From Microbacterium sp. TPD7012 (GTDB lineage Bacteria > Actinomycetota > Actinomycetes > Actinomycetales > Microbacteriaceae), in contig NZ_QDFV01000002.1 of assembly GCF_003075395.1 (NCBI RefSeq), positions 744,001-808,000 on the forward strand: a DNA stretch of 64,000 nt, given 5' to 3'. The position numbers and the translations under genes were made by a program. The notes below the pieces were generated by a model, which saw nothing but the letters and a program-made list of their open reading frames with translations, searched no databases and was not told the DNA's origin. Within the stretch, counting starts at the first letter, position 1. Each line of letters begins with the position of its first letter. Positions 25,981 to 34,464 of the stretch are shown here, piece after piece.

Positions 25981-27360
25981 ATGAGCGGGCAGTCACAGGC
26001 TGGGTTCACGCCCACCGGCACCATCGCGACAGCGGCCGATCGGCGGCGCGTCGTGTTCGCCACCGTCGTCGGGACCACCGTGGAGTGGTACGACTTCTTC
26101 ATCTACGCCACCGCGGTCGGCCTCGTGTTCGGCCAGCTCTTCTTCGAGCCCCTGGGCGCGAACAGCGCGCTGATCGCCTTCGCCACCGTCGGGGTCAGCT
26201 TCCTCTTCCGCCCGCTCGGCGCGTTCCTCGCCGGCCACTACGGCGACAAGCTCGGGCGCAAGACGGTGCTCATGTGGACGCTGATCCTCATGGGTGCGGC
26301 CACCGCGCTGATCGGTCTGCTTCCGACGTACGAGGCCATCGGCATCACCGCGCCGATCCTGCTGGTGCTGCTGCGCATCATCCAGGGCATCTCGGCCGGT
26401 GGCGAGTGGGGCGGTGCGGTCCTCATGGCCGTCGAGCACGCCCCGCGCAAGAAGCGCGGCATCTTCGGGGCCTCGCCGCAGATCGGCGTGCCGCTGGGGC
26501 TGCTGCTCGCCTCGGGCGTGATGGCGCTGATGACCGCGATCGCACCCGGTGACCAGTTCGCGGCGTGGGGATGGCGCGTGCCGTTCCTGCTCAGCGTCGT
26601 GCTGATCCTCGTCGGCTACTACGTGCGCCGGAAGGTCGAGGAGAGCCCGGTGTTCACCGAGCTCGCCGCGCGCAAGGAGAAGGCGCGGATGCCGATCGTG
26701 CAGCTGTTCCGCAAGCACGCGCTGCTCGTGATCATCGCGGCCTTCGTCTTCGCCGGCAACAACGCGGTCGGCTACATGACCACGGGCGGCTACATCCAGA
26801 ACTACGCCACGAACCCCGAGGGCCCCATCGGCCTCGATCGCGGTCCGGTGCTCTGGGCGGTCGCCGGGTCCGCGGTCACCTGGCTGCTGACGACGCTGCT
26901 GGCCGGATGGATCTGCGACCGCATCGGTCGCCGCACGACCTACATCATCGGCTGGGTGCTGCAGCTCATCGGCGTCTTCGCCCTGTTCCCGCTCGTCAAC
27001 ACCGGACAGATCGGGCTGCTCTTCGCCGGGCTCGCCATCCTCACGATCGGCCTCGGGTTCACGTATGGCCCGCAGGCGGCGCTGTACACGGAGCTCTTCC
27101 CCGCCAGCATCCGCTTCTCCGGCGTCTCGATCTCGTACGCGATCGGCGCGATCGCGGGCGGTGCGTTCGCGCCCACCATCGCGACGGCGCTCGTGCAGGC
27201 GACGGGGTCGACCCAGGCGGTGACCGCGTACCTCGCCGGCATGACGGTTCTCGGCCTCATCGCCACCCTGCTGCTGCGCGACCGCTCCGGCATCCCGCTC
27301 GGCCCGGATCATGAGGACGAGCAGTCGGTCAGCCCGATCTACGGACTCGCCAAGGCCTGA
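25981..27360 (+). CDS. MHS-family MFS transporter (aromatic or dicarboxylate acid:H+ symporter)
   Basis: A 459-residue, 12-helix major facilitator of the metabolite:H+ symporter (MHS; ShiA/ProP-like) family. Signatures are GTTVEWYDFFIYATA near 30, FRPLGAFLAGHYGDKLGRK near 78 with the motif-A loop, and GISAGGEWGGAVLMAVEHAP near 138. It is divergent from the hpa operon with a strong AAAGGAG Shine-Dalgarno. The likely role is uptake of the aromatic acid degraded by the cluster. Confidence 0.9.
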   Translation: MSGQSQAGFTPTGTIATAADRRRVVFATVVGTTVEWYDFFIYATAVGLVFGQLFFEPLGANSALIAFATVGVSFLFRPLGAFLAGHYGDKLGRKTVLMWTLILMGAATALIGLLPTYEAIGITAPILLVLLRIIQGISAGGEWGGAVLMAVEHAPRKKRGIFGASPQIGVPLGLLLASGVMALMTAIAPGDQFAAWGWRVPFLLSVVLILVGYYVRRKVEESPVFTELAARKEKARMPIVQLFRKHALLVIIAAFVFAGNNAVGYMTTGGYIQNYATNPEGPIGLDRGPVLWAVAGSAVTWLLTTLLAGWICDRIGRRTTYIIGWVLQLIGVFALFPLVNTGQIGLLFAGLAILTIGLGFTYGPQAALYTELFPASIRFSGVSISYAIGAIAGGAFAPTIATALVQATGSTQAVTAYLAGMTVLGLIATLLLRDRSGIPLGPDHEDEQSVSPIYGLAKA

Positions 27361-27371
27361 CCTCGCCCGCT

Positions 27372-27426
27372 CCCGTGGCACGTCGTGGGGTCATCGTCGC
27401 GATGACCCGCACGGCGTGCCACAGGA
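27372..27426 (+). terminator. Long hairpin between the MHS transporter and the flavin hydroxylase
   Basis: Arms at 27375-27396 and 27400-27422 pair over about 22 bp with one bulge and one G-T pair around a TCG loop. The flanks start with TCCCGTGGCA and end with TGCCAC, as in the hairpin at 29859-29915. It probably terminates or attenuates transcription between the two genes. Confidence 0.7.
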
Positions 27427-27465
27427 GCGCAGAATGAGAAGACTCCTCGAAAGGAATCGACGACG

Positions 27466-29337
27466 ATGCAGTTCCACCACCACGGCTACGTCTCCGGGGA
27501 CCCGCGCGTGCAGGATGCCGCAGGGCTCGGCACGGATCGTCCGGCTGCCCTGCCCGACGAGGTCGACGTGCTCATCGTCGGCTCGGGCCCGGCCGGCATG
27601 CTCCTCGCCGCGCAGATGTCGCAGTACCCCGACATCTCGACGCGCATCATCGAGAAGCGGGAGGGGCGGCTCGTGCTCGGGCAGGCCGACGGCATCCAGC
27701 CGCGCAGCGTCGAGACCTTCCAGGCGTTCGGATTCGCCGAGCGCATCGTCGCCGAGGCCTACAACATCGGCTGGATGAACTTCTGGAGTCCTGACCCGGA
27801 GAATCCGCGCCAGATCATCCGCACCGCGCGCACCGCCGACTACGCCTATGACATCTGCGAGTTCCCGCACCTGATCGTGAACCAGGCGCGCGTGCTCGAC
27901 TACTTCGCCGAGGCGGCGGCGACGGGGCCGGGCCGGATCGCGCCCGACTACGGCGTCGAGTTCGTGGGGCTCACCGTGCACGACGAGGGCGAGCACCCCG
28001 TCGAGGTCCGCGTGCGCCACGTGGCGGGGGAGCGGGCCGGCGAGGAGCAGACCATCCGGGCGAAGTACGTCGCGGGCTGCGACGGCGCCCGCAGCGGTGT
28101 GCGTCAGGCCATCGGGCGCACCCACGTCGGCGGAAGCGCCGCGCACGCCTGGGGTGTCATGGACGTGCTCGTGAACACCGACTTCCCGGACTGGCGCACC
28201 AAGTGCGCGATCAACTCCCAGGCAGGAAACATCCTGCACATCCCCCGCGAGGGCGGCTACCTGTCGCGGATGTACATCGATCTCGGCGAGGTCGCGCAGG
28301 ACGACGACCACCGCGTGCGGCAGACGCCGATCGAGGAGATCATCCGCAAGGCGAACGACATCCTGCATCCGTACACGATCGACGTGAAGCAGGTCGCCTG
28401 GCACAGCGTGTACGAGGTCGGACACCGGGTGACCGACGGCTTCGACGACGTGCTCGAGGAGTCGGGCCGCACCCCGCGGGTCTTCCTGACGGGTGACGCG
28501 TGCCACACGCACAGTGCCAAGGCAGGACAGGGCATGAACGTCTCGATGCAGGACGGCTTCAACCTGGGCTGGAAGCTCGGCTCCGTGCTGACCGGTCGCG
28601 CACCGGAGGCTCTGCTCGCGACGTACGGCGCCGAGCGGCGCCCGGTCGCGCAGCAGCTCATCGACTTCGATCGGGAGTGGTCGTCGCTCATGGCGCGCAA
28701 GCCCGAGGAGATCTCGGACCCGGGCGAGCTCGCCACGTACTACCTGGCGACGGCCGAGTTCCCGTCGGGTTTCATGACGCAGTACACCGCGTCGATGATC
28801 ACCGGATCCGATGCGCACCAGGGGCTGGCCGGCGGGTTCCCGCTCGGCAAGCGGTTCAAGTCGGCCGAGGTCATCAGGGTCGGCGACGGCAACGTCGTGC
28901 ATCTCGGTCACCATGCTCGCGCGGACGGACGGTGGCGGGTCTACGCGTTCGGCGACCGCGCCGGGGAAGCGCTCGCCGCGTGGGCGGATGCCGCTGCGCC
29001 GGTGTTCGCTCGCTTCACCCCCGCGGATGCCGACGCCGACGCGGTCTTCGACGTGAAGGCGGTGTACCAGCAGCCGTACGAGGAGGTCGAGGTCACGAGC
29101 GCACCTGCGCTGTTCCAGCCCAAGACCGGGCCGCTCGGACTCACGGATTGGGAGAAGGTGTACGCCGCGGGACCCTCGAAGTGGACGGAGACCGACATCT
29201 TCGAGGCGCGGGAGCTGTCTCGCGACGGCGTCGTGATCGTCGTCCGTCCTGACCAGTACGTCGCGGCGATCCTGCCGTTGGAGGGGGTCGACGAGCTCGC
29301 GGAGTTCTTCGAGGGGGCCTTGCTTCCGGCAGTCTGA
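27466..29337 (+). CDS. FAD-dependent aromatic hydroxylase (phenol 2-monooxygenase / 3-hydroxybenzoate 4-monooxygenase family)
   Basis: A 623-residue class A flavoprotein. The FAD Rossmann motif is VGSGPAG (39-44 core), GCDGARSGVR lies near 205, and the FAD-ribityl motif FLTGDACHTHSAKAGQG has G343-D344. A thioredoxin-like C-terminal domain (about 450-620) is typical of phenol hydroxylase/MobA-type enzymes. They add an ortho hydroxyl to a phenolic ring with NADPH and O2. Next to hpaD and lacking hpaBC nearby, it is the best local candidate for making the catechol substrate (inferred). GAAAGGA precedes the ATG. Confidence 0.88.
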   Translation: MQFHHHGYVSGDPRVQDAAGLGTDRPAALPDEVDVLIVGSGPAGMLLAAQMSQYPDISTRIIEKREGRLVLGQADGIQPRSVETFQAFGFAERIVAEAYNIGWMNFWSPDPENPRQIIRTARTADYAYDICEFPHLIVNQARVLDYFAEAAATGPGRIAPDYGVEFVGLTVHDEGEHPVEVRVRHVAGERAGEEQTIRAKYVAGCDGARSGVRQAIGRTHVGGSAAHAWGVMDVLVNTDFPDWRTKCAINSQAGNILHIPREGGYLSRMYIDLGEVAQDDDHRVRQTPIEEIIRKANDILHPYTIDVKQVAWHSVYEVGHRVTDGFDDVLEESGRTPRVFLTGDACHTHSAKAGQGMNVSMQDGFNLGWKLGSVLTGRAPEALLATYGAERRPVAQQLIDFDREWSSLMARKPEEISDPGELATYYLATAEFPSGFMTQYTASMITGSDAHQGLAGGFPLGKRFKSAEVIRVGDGNVVHLGHHARADGRWRVYAFGDRAGEALAAWADAAAPVFARFTPADADADAVFDVKAVYQQPYEEVEVTSAPALFQPKTGPLGLTDWEKVYAAGPSKWTETDIFEARELSRDGVVIVVRPDQYVAAILPLEGVDELAEFFEGALLPAV

Positions 29338-29363
29338 CGCGGCCGATCTCCGTGGTCGGCGTC

Positions 29364-29384
29364 TGTACAAGCGCATTTGTACAA
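29364..29384 (+). promoter_or_regulatory. TGTACA-type inverted repeat upstream of the VOC gene
   Basis: TGTACAA (29364-29370) and TTGTACA (29377-29383) form a 7-bp inverted repeat with a 6-nt spacer; TTGTACAA (29377-29384) is itself a perfect palindrome. It stands about 80 bp before the VOC ATG in an otherwise GC-rich gap. It looks like a repressor operator; the regulator is not identifiable. Confidence 0.6.
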
Positions 29385-29460
29385 GACGGTGGCGCCGCAC
29401 GTCGAGTGCGTCGTACCGTGGTCGCGGACGGGCGACGGCGCCCGCCAGGAGGAGTGCGTG

Positions 29461-29841
29461 ATGGATTGGAAGATCGAACTCATCTTCGTGCCGGTGACAG
29501 ATGTCGACCGGTCGAAGGACTTCTACGTGAAGATCGGCTTCAACGCCGACCACGACCAGACACCGTTCGACGGGATGCGGTTCGTGCAGATGACGCCGCC
29601 GGGGTCGGCCTGCTCGATCGCGTTCGGCACCGGTCTCGGCATCGATCTCGAACCGGGGCAGCAGAACACGATCCAGGTCGTGGTGCCGAGTGCGGATGAG
29701 GCGCTGGCGCACCTGCGGAGTGTCGGTGTCGAGGCGCAGGGCGTCGACGAGCAGGGGTGGGGCCGATTCGTCAGCTTCGACGACCCCGACGGCAACACGT
29801 GGACGCTGCAGGAACTTCCGGACTACGGCGCCCAGAGCTGA
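29461..29841 (+). CDS. VOC-superfamily (glyoxalase-like) protein
   Basis: A 126-residue single VOC module pair (MDWKIELIFVPVTDVDRSKDFY cited by its core VPVTDVDRSKDFY, then DPDGNTWTLQELP at the end). The usual first metal His is replaced by Glu/Ile context, so metal binding is uncertain. The ATG at 29461 is chosen because GGAGGAG lies 8 nt upstream; a TTG at 29377 falls inside the palindrome. Such proteins include glyoxalases, antibiotic-binding proteins and dioxygenase-like enzymes. A role in the aromatic cluster is inferred from position only. Confidence 0.8.
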   Translation: MDWKIELIFVPVTDVDRSKDFYVKIGFNADHDQTPFDGMRFVQMTPPGSACSIAFGTGLGIDLEPGQQNTIQVVVPSADEALAHLRSVGVEAQGVDEQGWGRFVSFDDPDGNTWTLQELPDYGAQS

Positions 29842-29858
29842 GAGTCCCGCGCCTTCGT

Positions 29859-29915
29859 TCCCGTGGCAGTTGCGGTGGGTGTCGAGCCGATTCACCCGCC
29901 ACAACTGCCACGGGA
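29859..29915. terminator. Bidirectional terminator hairpin between VOC and ThDP genes
   Basis: Arms 29859-29880 and 29894-29915 pair over 22 bp, with one C-A mismatch, one G-T pair and a 13-nt loop. It lies between two convergent genes. It shares TCCCGTGGCA ends with the hairpin at 27372-27426. Confidence 0.85.
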
Positions 29916-29918
29916 GCG

Positions 29919-31658
29919 TCAGGAGTTCACGCGGATGATCTCCTGCTGGTACGGGGCGATGACAGCGCCGGAGATGCGAAGGTCGAGGAGCAGGAAGCGG
30001 CGGGTCGCGGCATCCTCCTGCGCCCAGGCCTCCAGCCGGTCAAGATCGGCGAGCGTGCGGACCACGACGCCCTCGGCCCCGACCGCAGCCCCGAACGCGG
30101 CGAAGTCGACCTCGGGGATGAGCATCGGGCCCTCGGCGAGCCCCTTGAGACCGTAGAGGTTGACCTCGGCCCCGTAGGCGGCATCGTTCCAGATCACGGC
30201 CATACCTCGCCCGGCCGCGGCGCGCACGGCGGATTCCAGGTCGGCGATCGCCATCAGTCCGCCACCATCGCCCGAGGTCAGCACGATCGTGGAGTCGCGG
30301 CGGGCCAGAGCGGCGCCGACGACGCTCGGCCAGCCCTGACCGATCGACTGGAACGCGGTGCCGATCATCATCATGCGATCCGGTGCGGCGACGGGCCAGT
30401 ACATGTTGGCCCAGCCGATGAAGTGTCCGCCGTCCGAGACCACGACGCGGTCCTCTGGAAGCAGCTCGGCGATGCGCCGTGCTGCCGAACGCGGGTCGAG
30501 CCGGCCGTCGGCTGCGAGGTCGTCGCCGGCGTCGTATGCCCGGGCGGATGCCACGTCGACGCTCTCCCGCCACGGCCGGGCGGGCACAGGTTCGGAGCCC
30601 GCGGCCGACTCGCCGGCAGGACCCTCGGCGGATGCCGCGTGCCGAGCCCGATCTCCGAAGCTGTGCCCGTTGGCCGACGTGGACCGCAGCCGGGTCACGA
30701 GCTCCTCGGCCGCGACGCGCGCATCCGCGCGGACGAAACCTCCGATGTGCGCATGCGTGGCGGCGGGGGCGATGTCGATCTGGAACACCCGTGTACCCGG
30801 GGCGAACAGCTCGCCGAAGCGCATCGTGAACTGGTTCAGCGACGCCCCGAACACGACGGCGACGTCGGCCGTCCGGACGAGCTCCATCGCACCGTCGGCA
30901 CCGAATCCGCCCGTGACGCCGAGGTCGTAACGGGGGTCGGGGAAGACCCCGCGGCCGAGGGCGGACGACGCGGTGAGCGCGCCGGTCAGCTCGGCGAGCT
31001 CGCCCAGCGACTGGCTCGCACCGGCCAGCCATGCGCCGCGTCCCGCGAGCAGGAACGGGCGCTCGGCTCCGCGCAGCGCCGCGGCGATCTCGTCGAGCAT
31101 CCCCTCGGCGAACTCGCCCTTCGGGGTGAGCGGTGCGGGCAGGCGCGGCGACGGCGCCTCCGCCACGGGGCCCGCCTCGAGGGCGGCGACGTCGTACGGG
31201 ATCGCGAGCACGACGGGCACACGATAGGTGAGGGCGTGCTCGATCGCGATGACTGTGGTCGCCGCGGCATCCGTCCGTCCGACCGTATAGGTGCGGGCCC
31301 CGACGGCCGACGCGAGGGCGATCTGGTCGACGTCCCACGGGCGTGGGCCCGACGTCGGCTCGTCGCCGACCACGAGCACGAGCGGCACGTGTGCCTGCAC
31401 GGCCTCCGCGAGAGCAGTGAGGGTGTTCGTGAAGCCGGCGCCGTATGTCGAGGTGCCGGCGGCGATGCGCCCGGAGGCGCGGAAGTGCGCGTCGGCGGCG
31501 ACCACGGCGCCCTGCTCATGGCGGACGGCGGTGAAGACGGCATCCGTCTGCTTCTCGATCGCATCGAGGAAGTAGGCGTTGCCGTTGCCCATCACGCCGA
31601 AGACGGCGTCGATGTGCTGGGCGAGGGTGAGGGCGACATGTGCGGACACGGTGGGCAT
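29919..31658 (-). CDS. Thiamine-diphosphate-dependent 2-oxoacid decarboxylase/synthase-like enzyme
   Basis: A 579-residue ThDP enzyme of the acetolactate synthase / benzoylformate decarboxylase superfamily. The N-terminal Pyr domain has the catalytic Glu E48 (VRHEQGAV), and the C-terminal PP domain has TSGDGGGLMAIADLESAVR and VIWNDAAYGAEVN as the ThDP-Mg motif. A Ser/Ala/Gly-rich insert near 340-385 separates the middle and PP domains. The ATG at 31658 is chosen over an upstream extension; AAAGG precedes it. In this aromatic context it might decarboxylate an aryl-2-oxoacid, but substrate is not determined. Confidence 0.82.
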   Translation of the reverse strand: MPTVSAHVALTLAQHIDAVFGVMGNGNAYFLDAIEKQTDAVFTAVRHEQGAVVAADAHFRASGRIAAGTSTYGAGFTNTLTALAEAVQAHVPLVLVVGDEPTSGPRPWDVDQIALASAVGARTYTVGRTDAAATTVIAIEHALTYRVPVVLAIPYDVAALEAGPVAEAPSPRLPAPLTPKGEFAEGMLDEIAAALRGAERPFLLAGRGAWLAGASQSLGELAELTGALTASSALGRGVFPDPRYDLGVTGGFGADGAMELVRTADVAVVFGASLNQFTMRFGELFAPGTRVFQIDIAPAATHAHIGGFVRADARVAAEELVTRLRSTSANGHSFGDRARHAASAEGPAGESAAGSEPVPARPWRESVDVASARAYDAGDDLAADGRLDPRSAARRIAELLPEDRVVVSDGGHFIGWANMYWPVAAPDRMMMIGTAFQSIGQGWPSVVGAALARRDSTIVLTSGDGGGLMAIADLESAVRAAAGRGMAVIWNDAAYGAEVNLYGLKGLAEGPMLIPEVDFAAFGAAVGAEGVVVRTLADLDRLEAWAQEDAATRRFLLLDLRISGAVIAPYQQEIIRVNS

Positions 31659-31861
31659 GGGAATGCCTTTCGAGACAGGGACGGAGAACTGCGGATCCGT
31701 ATGTGTCTCGCCCTCGCTGCTGCGCGAGGTGCTTCGTGCCTCTTTTTCAGGCACCGGCGGGCGACCGCCGGACTCCTCGACTCTACCGCGGCAGCGGGCG
31801 TGTCGCTGCGTCGTCTTCCCCCGGAAACATCGCCGAAACTCCGCCACGGAAGTATTCCGTC

Positions 31862-33544
31862 ATGGAGTCGCTGTTCAACGGATACACCTCTCGTCGCACC
31901 GCGATGCGCCGCGGGCCGCAGCCCTGGGACGAGATGTTCCCGTCCGAGGTCGTGGCGGGCGCGGGCGACGTGCGCCTCCCGTACCGCGACATGTATCCGG
32001 CGCTCGCAGGGATGGACGATGCCGAGCTGCGGGCGCGGACGGATGCGCTCGCGAGCTCGTACCTCGCGCAGGGCGTGACGTTCGACTTCGCGGGCGAGGA
32101 GCGGCCGTTCCCGCTCGACGTGGTGCCGCGTGTGATCGCCGCCGAGGACTGGATGTACGTCGAATCCGGGGTCAAGCAGCGCGTGCGGGCGCTCGAAGCC
32201 TTCCTCGCGGACGTCTACGGCCCGCAGTCGGCGGTGCGCGACGGGGTGATCCCCGCGACGCTGATCAGCTCCTCCTCGCACTTCCACCGCCAGGCGGCGG
32301 GCATCGTCGGCGCGAACGGCGTGCGCATCCACGTGGCCGGGATCGACGTCATCCGCGACGAGAAGGGCGCCTGGCGGGTGCTCGAGGACAACGTCCGTGT
32401 GCCGAGCGGCGTCAGCTATGTGCTCGCGAACCGACGGGTGATGGCGCAGACGCTCCCGGAGCTGTTCACGAGCCTCCGGGTGCGACCGGTCGTCGACTAT
32501 CCGGGACGACTGCTCCAAGCTCTGCGCGCCGCGGCGCCGGCCGGCGTCGACGACCCCACCGTCGTCGTGCTCACGCCCGGCGTGTACAACTCCGCGTACT
32601 ACGAGCACACGCTGCTGGCGCGCATGATGGGCGTCGAGCTCGTCGAGGGTCGCGACCTCTTCTGCTCCGGCGGACGGGTGTGGATGCACACGACCGCAGG
32701 GCCCACCCGTGTCGATGTGATCTACCGCCGCGTGGACGACGAGTTCCTCGATCCGCAGCACTTCCGGCCTGACTCGGTGCTGGGCGCCCCCGGGCTGATG
32801 CTCGCCGCGCGCCTCGGCAACGTCACGCTGGCGAACGCGATCGGCAACGGCGTCGCCGACGACAAGCTCGTCTACACGTACGTCCCCGAGCTCATCCGGT
32901 ACTACCTCGGCGAGGATCCGATCCTCCCGAACGTCGACACCTGGCGGCTGGAAGAGCCGGATGCTCTCGCCGAGGTGCTCGATCGACTGGACGAGCTCGT
33001 CGTGAAGCCGGTCGACGGGTCGGGCGGCAAGGGACTCGTGGTCGGCCCGGATGCGACGCGCGCGGAGCTGGACGCACTGCGGGCGCAGCTGCTCGCCGAT
33101 CCGCGCGGCTGGATCGCGCAGCCGGTCGTGCAGCTCTCGACGATCCCGACGCTCGTGGAAGACGGCTTCCGCCCGCGGCACGTCGATCTCCGCCCCTTCG
33201 CGGTGAACGACGGGGAGGACATCTGGGTGCTGCCCGGAGGGCTCACACGCGTCGCGCTCCCCGAGGGACAGCTGGTCGTCAACTCGAGCCAGGGCGGCGG
33301 GTCCAAGGACACCTGGGTGCTGGATCCCTCCCTGTTCACCGGGCCGACCGCGACGCTGGCCGGGCTCTCGGACCCTGCGACCGACGAGGTGTCGATCGCG
33401 ACAGGCGCCATCGGGATCGTGTCGTCTCCGCGAGAGGAGCCGCATCCGCCGTTCCTGTCGTCGCCGCAGGACGAGGACCTCGAGACCCGGCATCACCAGC
33501 AGCAGCAACAACAACAGCAGCAGCAGGGAGGCGCGACATGCTGA
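31862..33544 (+). CDS. Circularly permuted ATP-grasp protein (COG2308) with C-terminal polyglutamine tract
   Basis: A 560-residue protein of the circularly permuted ATP-grasp family (DUF404/DUF407), predicted to ligate amino acids or peptides. Features are VLEDNVRVPSGVSYVLANRR near 176, TPGVYNSAYYEHTLLARMMG near 239, NAIGNGVADDKLVYTYVPELIRYYLGE (core GNGVADDK) near 322 and VVKPVDGSGGKG near 380. The C-terminus ends HH, then ten Gln (33497-33526), then GGATC. Its stop overlaps the next ATG by 7 bp. It forms the conserved trio with alpha-E and transglutaminase genes. Confidence 0.9.
   Translation: MESLFNGYTSRRTAMRRGPQPWDEMFPSEVVAGAGDVRLPYRDMYPALAGMDDAELRARTDALASSYLAQGVTFDFAGEERPFPLDVVPRVIAAEDWMYVESGVKQRVRALEAFLADVYGPQSAVRDGVIPATLISSSSHFHRQAAGIVGANGVRIHVAGIDVIRDEKGAWRVLEDNVRVPSGVSYVLANRRVMAQTLPELFTSLRVRPVVDYPGRLLQALRAAAPAGVDDPTVVVLTPGVYNSAYYEHTLLARMMGVELVEGRDLFCSGGRVWMHTTAGPTRVDVIYRRVDDEFLDPQHFRPDSVLGAPGLMLAARLGNVTLANAIGNGVADDKLVYTYVPELIRYYLGEDPILPNVDTWRLEEPDALAEVLDRLDELVVKPVDGSGGKGLVVGPDATRAELDALRAQLLADPRGWIAQPVVQLSTIPTLVEDGFRPRHVDLRPFAVNDGEDIWVLPGGLTRVALPEGQLVVNSSQGGGSKDTWVLDPSLFTGPTATLAGLSDPATDEVSIATGAIGIVSSPREEPHPPFLSSPQDEDLETRHHQQQQQQQQQQGGATC
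33497..33526 (+). repeat. CAG/CAA triplet tract encoding ten glutamines
   Basis: CAG3-CAA3-CAG4 encodes Q10 near the end of the ATP-grasp gene, directly before the Shine-Dalgarno GGGAGG of the next gene. Length change in whole triplets would not alter either frame. Confidence 0.95.
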
Positions 33545-34464
33545 GCCGCATCGCCGAGGCGCTGTTCTGGATCGGCCGCTACGTCGAGCGCGCCGACGGC
33601 ACTGCCCGCATCCTGGACGTGCACCTGCAGCTGCTCCTGGAGGATCCGTGGGTCGAGGAGGACACCGCGTGCCGGGCCCTGCTCTCGGTCATGGGTACCA
33701 CGGCCGACGGCGAACGCACGGTCGGGCGCGACGACGTGGTGCGGCTGCTGGCGCTGGACCGCGATCACGCGGCATCCATCGCCCACTCGATCGCCGCCGC
33801 GCGCGAGAACGCACGGCGGGCACGGGAGATCATCTCGACGGATCTCTGGGAGACCCTCAACGAGTCGAATGCGCGGATGCCGCGGTGGGTCGCCTCCGAC
33901 AAGACGCACCCGTTCTTCCGCTGGGTCCGCGACCGGTCGGCGCTCGCGTTCGGCGTGGTCGACTCGTCGACGAGCCGCGACGAGGCCTGGCAGTTCTTCG
34001 TCCTCGGCCGTTCGATCGAGCGCGCCGACATGACGGCCCGCCTGTTGGCGACCCGGTCGCTGACGGATGCCGGCGGCCCGAGCTGGACCACGCTGCTGCG
34101 CAGCTGCGGCGCGTACGAAGCACATCTGCGCGGTCATCGTGCCGTGCCGACGGCGGCCTCAGCGGTGGAGTTCCTGCTCGTGGACAAGCTGTTCCCGAGG
34201 TCGGTGCTGTCGAGCATCCTGCAGGCGGAGGAGTGTCTGCGCGGGATCGACCCGGCCGGAGCGTTCGGCGCACCTGATCGTGCCCATCGGGTGCTCGGCC
34301 GGATGCGATCGGAACTGGAGTACCGACCCGTCGCCGACATCGTGCACCGGCTCTCGGAGAGCATGGAAGAGGTGCAGGTGGCGATCTCGGTGGCGAGCGA
34401 TGCGATCCGGGAGCGCTACTTCCCGTCGATCGCGATGCCGGTGTGGATCGGAGAAGCATTGTGA
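33538..34464 (+). CDS. Alpha-E domain (DUF403) protein
   Basis: A 308-residue, predominantly alpha-helical protein of the alpha-E/DUF403 family. It begins with the diagnostic MLSRIAEALFWIGRYVERAD and repeats FFVLGRSIERADMTARLL near 160. The family always travels with the permuted ATP-grasp protein and a transglutaminase and is thought to belong to a peptide or amino-acid ligation/processing pathway whose product is unknown. GGGAGG 6 nt before the ATG lies at the end of the upstream polyQ tract. It overlaps both neighbours. Confidence 0.92.
   Translation: MLSRIAEALFWIGRYVERADGTARILDVHLQLLLEDPWVEEDTACRALLSVMGTTADGERTVGRDDVVRLLALDRDHAASIAHSIAAARENARRAREIISTDLWETLNESNARMPRWVASDKTHPFFRWVRDRSALAFGVVDSSTSRDEAWQFFVLGRSIERADMTARLLATRSLTDAGGPSWTTLLRSCGAYEAHLRGHRAVPTAASAVEFLLVDKLFPRSVLSSILQAEECLRGIDPAGAFGAPDRAHRVLGRMRSELEYRPVADIVHRLSESMEEVQVAISVASDAIRERYFPSIAMPVWIGEAL

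Noticed and set aside
29377..29460. TTG start giving a longer VOC protein
   Set aside because: The start codon lies inside the TTGTACAA palindrome, and the ATG at 29461 has a strong GGAGG at proper spacing.
31659..31847. N-terminal extension of the ThDP enzyme
   Set aside because: Arg/Ser/Glu-rich low-quality sequence with no family match; the ATG at 31658 aligns with the conserved Pyr-domain start.
31592..33514. 640-residue minus-strand frame over the ATP-grasp gene
   Set aside because: His/Arg/Val-rich antisense shadow of a gene with clear ATP-grasp motifs.
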